Shown one piece after another: positions 14,452 through 17,064 of a DNA stretch of 17,064 nt (position 1 is the stretch's first letter; the number at the start of each line of letters is the position of its first letter). The stretch is from Clostridiales bacterium DTU023. GTDB taxonomy: Bacteria > Bacillota > Clostridia > Saccharofermentanales > DTU023. Below the pieces are notes generated by a model. The model saw only the letters and a program-made list of their open reading frames with translations. It made no database searches and had not been told where the DNA came from. The position numbers and the translations under genes are program-made. The DNA lies in contig LFTF01000099.1 in assembly GCA_001512945.1 (NCBI GenBank), forward strand, positions 16,570-33,633, read 5' to 3'.

Positions 14452-16206
14452 TCAATTGATTCGCGTCGGAATCTTGCTGATGCCGAGGATCATCAGTATT
14501 TTGCAGGGCGTGTGGACCATTTCGTTTAAGGGGCCGACGCGCACGCGGTCCACCCCGGAGGGGATGAAGGGCAAAGACAGTCCTTCGATGCCCGCGCTCA
14601 GGAGTTTTCCAAAGTGCGCCTGCGAGATCCGGATATCGCTCAAAAGATTTTCCGATTCTGTGAGAAAATCGACGACCGCGTTCCAGCTTGACACAAGCAG
14701 TCTTGCGTTTTCTTCGCGTTCCTCCAAAAGCAGCCGGTCTCTTTGTCGGGTGACCGGCACTTCCATTTCGTCGTATAAAAAGTTAAGCAAGAATCGGCAT
14801 TTTTCGCGCCCGCTTCGCAGTTGGCGCATGGCGGCGGTGAGTTCCAAAAGCGTTCGGATATAGGCGAACACCTCCCGGATGACCGCCCCTCTTTCGGAAG
14901 TGGGGTCGAGGTAGCGCGCCATGGCGTCATTGATTATTAGCTCATCTTCAGCCAACTTTCGAAATTGCCGAGCACGTTTCCAGCCGAGCGCCAAGGCGGT
15001 GTTTTCAAAAAGATCCACAGATGACAAAGAGAGGGGCACAAGCCCGCTTTTCAAATAGTCGATCAAGTCCTCAAATGAAAATTCGTATTCACAAAGCAGG
15101 AGGAAAGCACTGAGCATCCGTATGAAGGACGTGTTTTGAAGAGGGCGTTTTGAATCAATCGCGGCCGCGATACCATATTCAGATAAAGCGGGCTCAAGAT
15201 AAGCCATGGTTTTGTCCGTTTCACAAAGTGCAATGCCGATCTCCCGGCGGCGCACAGCCCCCGAAAGGAGCAGTCGTCTTATTTCGCCCGCGGCATATCG
15301 CGCTTCCTCCCGGCGATCCACTGCTCTTATGAACCTCACCTCAGGTTCGCGCGCTTGAAAAGGCCCCTCAAGGGATTCCGGCACGGTTTCCGGGAACATG
15401 CGGACCAGGCTTCGCAAAGTCTCTCGTCCGTGCTGCCAGGCAGGATCACCTTCCGGATTGAGGGAGTCAGCGGAGAGAGCGACGGTCATCTCTGACACTT
15501 GTTCAGATAGCGCATGAATGACTGAGAGTTCCTGGGATGTCAATTCACGGTTGTTTCCAAATCCGATGACCCAGATATGACAGCGCCGAAGGAAATGGAG
15601 TCGCTCATCGAGCGGTGTTTCTTGTAATAAATAAGCAAGTCTTGAAAGTGCCGTATCGGGGTCAGTAAGCCCTTTTTCAACGAGGCTTTGATCCAGGGTC
15701 TCCTTTAAGATGGCAAAATCGGAGAACTTATGGCGCGTGGCCTCATGGAGGTTCGTATCTTCTGACGTACCGCTGTGGCGCAGTTCATCCGTTGAGATAC
15801 GGTAACGCGTGAAGTCACCTAGGATATTGACCAATTCTAAAGCATAGCCCGGGCGCCCCGCTAAGCGGTGAAATTGTTGGAAGGGGAGTTGTTCATCCAA
15901 GAGCGCTCTTTGTGTCAGGACGGCTTTACCCGCAAGCGAAATAGAGGGCAACGCCAGTTGTCCGGCTTCTGTGAATAATCGGGTCGCCAGTCGGTTAAAG
16001 GACAGCACCTCCGCTATCATGAGGCCCTGTGATTTCTGGCCTGTGATGTAGCGGCGCTCCATATCGGCTTTTAAATATTCGGGGACCACCACAAAGGCGC
16101 GGTCATCGGGCCAGCGCGCATGATGTTTGGAAAGTTCATCGAAGACGTGATCAATGACAGCGTCCTGGTCTAATGCATAGACGAGCCGGACATTTTTGGA
16201 AGACAT
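14452..16206 (-). pseudogene. addB: AddB-like helicase-nuclease subunit, C-terminal half missing
   Basis: AddB partners AddA in double-strand-break resection. The start at 16206 is supported by AAGAAGGG 7 nt upstream. The 584-residue product matches the N-terminal helicase-like part: VVVPEYLKADMERRYI (position of the usual PDQ..E motif), LSFNRLA, the REEARYAAGEIRRLLL segment (helicase motif-like), and GVDRVRVGPLNEM near the end. The Walker A (GRSGSGKT) seen near the N-terminus of B. subtilis AddB is absent here. The family is about 1100-1200 aa; homology stops after MILGI (about 14480), where 'N-D/E-G..P' is expected. The C-terminal helicase part, the RecB-type nuclease domain and Fe-S cysteines are missing. 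The stop codon is supplied by adjoining phage DNA. It is in frame with the sensor fragment upstream. Confidence 0.8.
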
Positions 16207-17064
16207 GTCCTTACCCTTCTTTTTGTGGATAGAATTGGCGCACTGAAGAATTGACAGCAGAAGGCAGATTTTCTTACTCACCAGTTTTTTATAAAAATCC
16301 CGAAGAAACAAAAGAAAAAACAAACTTGTACTGAGCATGGTCGTGGTTTGAATGATGGAGCGCTCTCGCAAACCGTACTCAAATAACAAGGCTAACGTTT
16401 GGTTGTTCATCGTGGCCGTATAAATGCCCATCGATAAACTTCCCAAACAGAAAAAAAGCAACGATTTCGACCGTTCACGTCTCAAATACAATGAGGTGAA
16501 AAAGATGCTGATCAAGATAAATGACGCCGTGACCAAAAGCTCAAACGCGCGCTCGCGGTTGACTATCTGTGCGATATTGGAGGAGGTGCCAAACAGGATA
16601 GGCGTTAAAATGCCGCCTTGTTTGTAATCGAAGTTTGCCACCTGAATTAATATTTCAATTTCATCACCATGGCTGTGGATAAGGCCCGTTAAAAATTTAC
16701 TTTCGGGGATATAACTATCCGCGTGCGACGAGGGCTCGCCTAAGGAGGCGACTTTTTCACCATTCAAAACAATATCGGCCGAAAAACGAATGGTGCCCGT
16801 CTTAATCGCATAAAAACGGCTCTCATTCACTTTCACAAGCAGTCGATACGTTCCAAATCCTCGGGCTTCACCGTGTTCGTCTGAGGAGAGATCCCAGGGT
16901 GAAGGGACGGTCACATAATTGACGCCTGTAAGATCTTCATCGTAGGAACCGATGAAACGGTTGGGGAAAAACTGCCACTCGCCGTTTAGCTCGATTGTTT
17001 TCTTCTCATTAAGGTCGACATGAGAAAGATCGAGCACCCCTTTTTCGGCGGTTAATTCACCCTC
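16207..17064 (-). pseudogene. 7TMR-DISM sensor protein fragment, in frame with addB
   Basis: The frame is open to the right edge, so the true start lies outside (an internal GTG at 17037 is not a convincing start). The extracellular beta-sandwich region has GVLDLSHVDL, ELNGEWQFFPNRF and GFGTYRLLVKV, the signature of 7TMR-DISM ligand-binding domains. It is followed by at least three hydrophobic segments (FELLVTASFILISIFFTSLYL; a second after LYLRRERSK; a third with SLFFLLFLRDF). The protein breaks inside or near the fourth segment (about 16235-16260) and passes without a stop through the addB leader into addB. Intact homologues carry seven helices and a C-terminal kinase, cyclase or GGDEF output domain; none is present. 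By eye the DNA is more AT-rich than addB. Confidence 0.75.

Noticed and set aside
14452..14500. Second attachment-site copy (att repeat of the tRNA-fMet 3' end)
   Set aside because: No copy of the tRNA 3' end or terminator sequence is visible at the phage-addB seam.

Overview
The window looks like a piece of a Bacillota (Clostridia-type) chromosome, possibly near Oscillospirales/Saccharofermentans relatives, of moderate GC. Evidence: a long SRP RNA with an Alu-type 5' domain directly upstream of dnaX-ybaB-recR, a class A PBP with an N-terminal cytoplasmic tail and C-terminal Cys/Pro-rich tail, an AddB-type nuclease subunit, CCA-encoding tRNA genes, AGGAGG-type ribosome binding sites, and some TTG/GTG starts. 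The taxonomic placement is inference.

Layout. (1) 1-575, minus: zinc-ribbon/DUF4234 membrane protein, running off the left edge. (2) 755-3283, plus: bifunctional class A penicillin-binding protein. (3) 3464-5607, plus: a two-gene purine-salvage unit, purine nucleoside phosphorylase plus an MTA/SAH-deaminase-type amidohydrolase, 2 nt apart. (4) 5747-6496: thermonuclease-fold lipoprotein. (5) 6542-7597: fused methionine sulfoxide reductase MsrA-MsrB. (6) About 7655-7838: SRP RNA, then dnaX, ybaB and recR (7883-10679), the classic DNA-replication/repair cluster. (7) 10750-10930: tRNA-Leu(UAA) and initiator tRNA-fMet(CAU), with a sigma70-type promoter and a strong terminator.

(8) From the terminator onward everything is on the minus strand and looks like a decayed, deleted mobile element followed by broken host-type genes. 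Reading in the direction of transcription from the right edge: a 7TMR-DISM sensor fragment that runs in frame into addB; addB with its own start but without its C-terminal half; a 5'-truncated phage minor capsid gene (Phage_min_cap2-like) with an in-frame TGA; a small phage hypothetical; a short acidic orphan ORF; a terminator/attenuator-like stem with nine Ts; a truncated NYN-domain gene; and a large serine recombinase. The recombinase reading frame crosses the tRNA terminator and ends antisense inside tRNA-fMet, as expected if the element integrated next to that tRNA.

The left two thirds is ordinary housekeeping sequence. The interest lies in 10.9-17.06 kb: at least three seams (about 12.5 kb, 14.48 kb and 16.24 kb) join gene fragments that do not belong together. 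These are either serial deletions and rearrangements around a prophage remnant or an assembly chimera. I did not find a convincing complete new defence or metabolic system.
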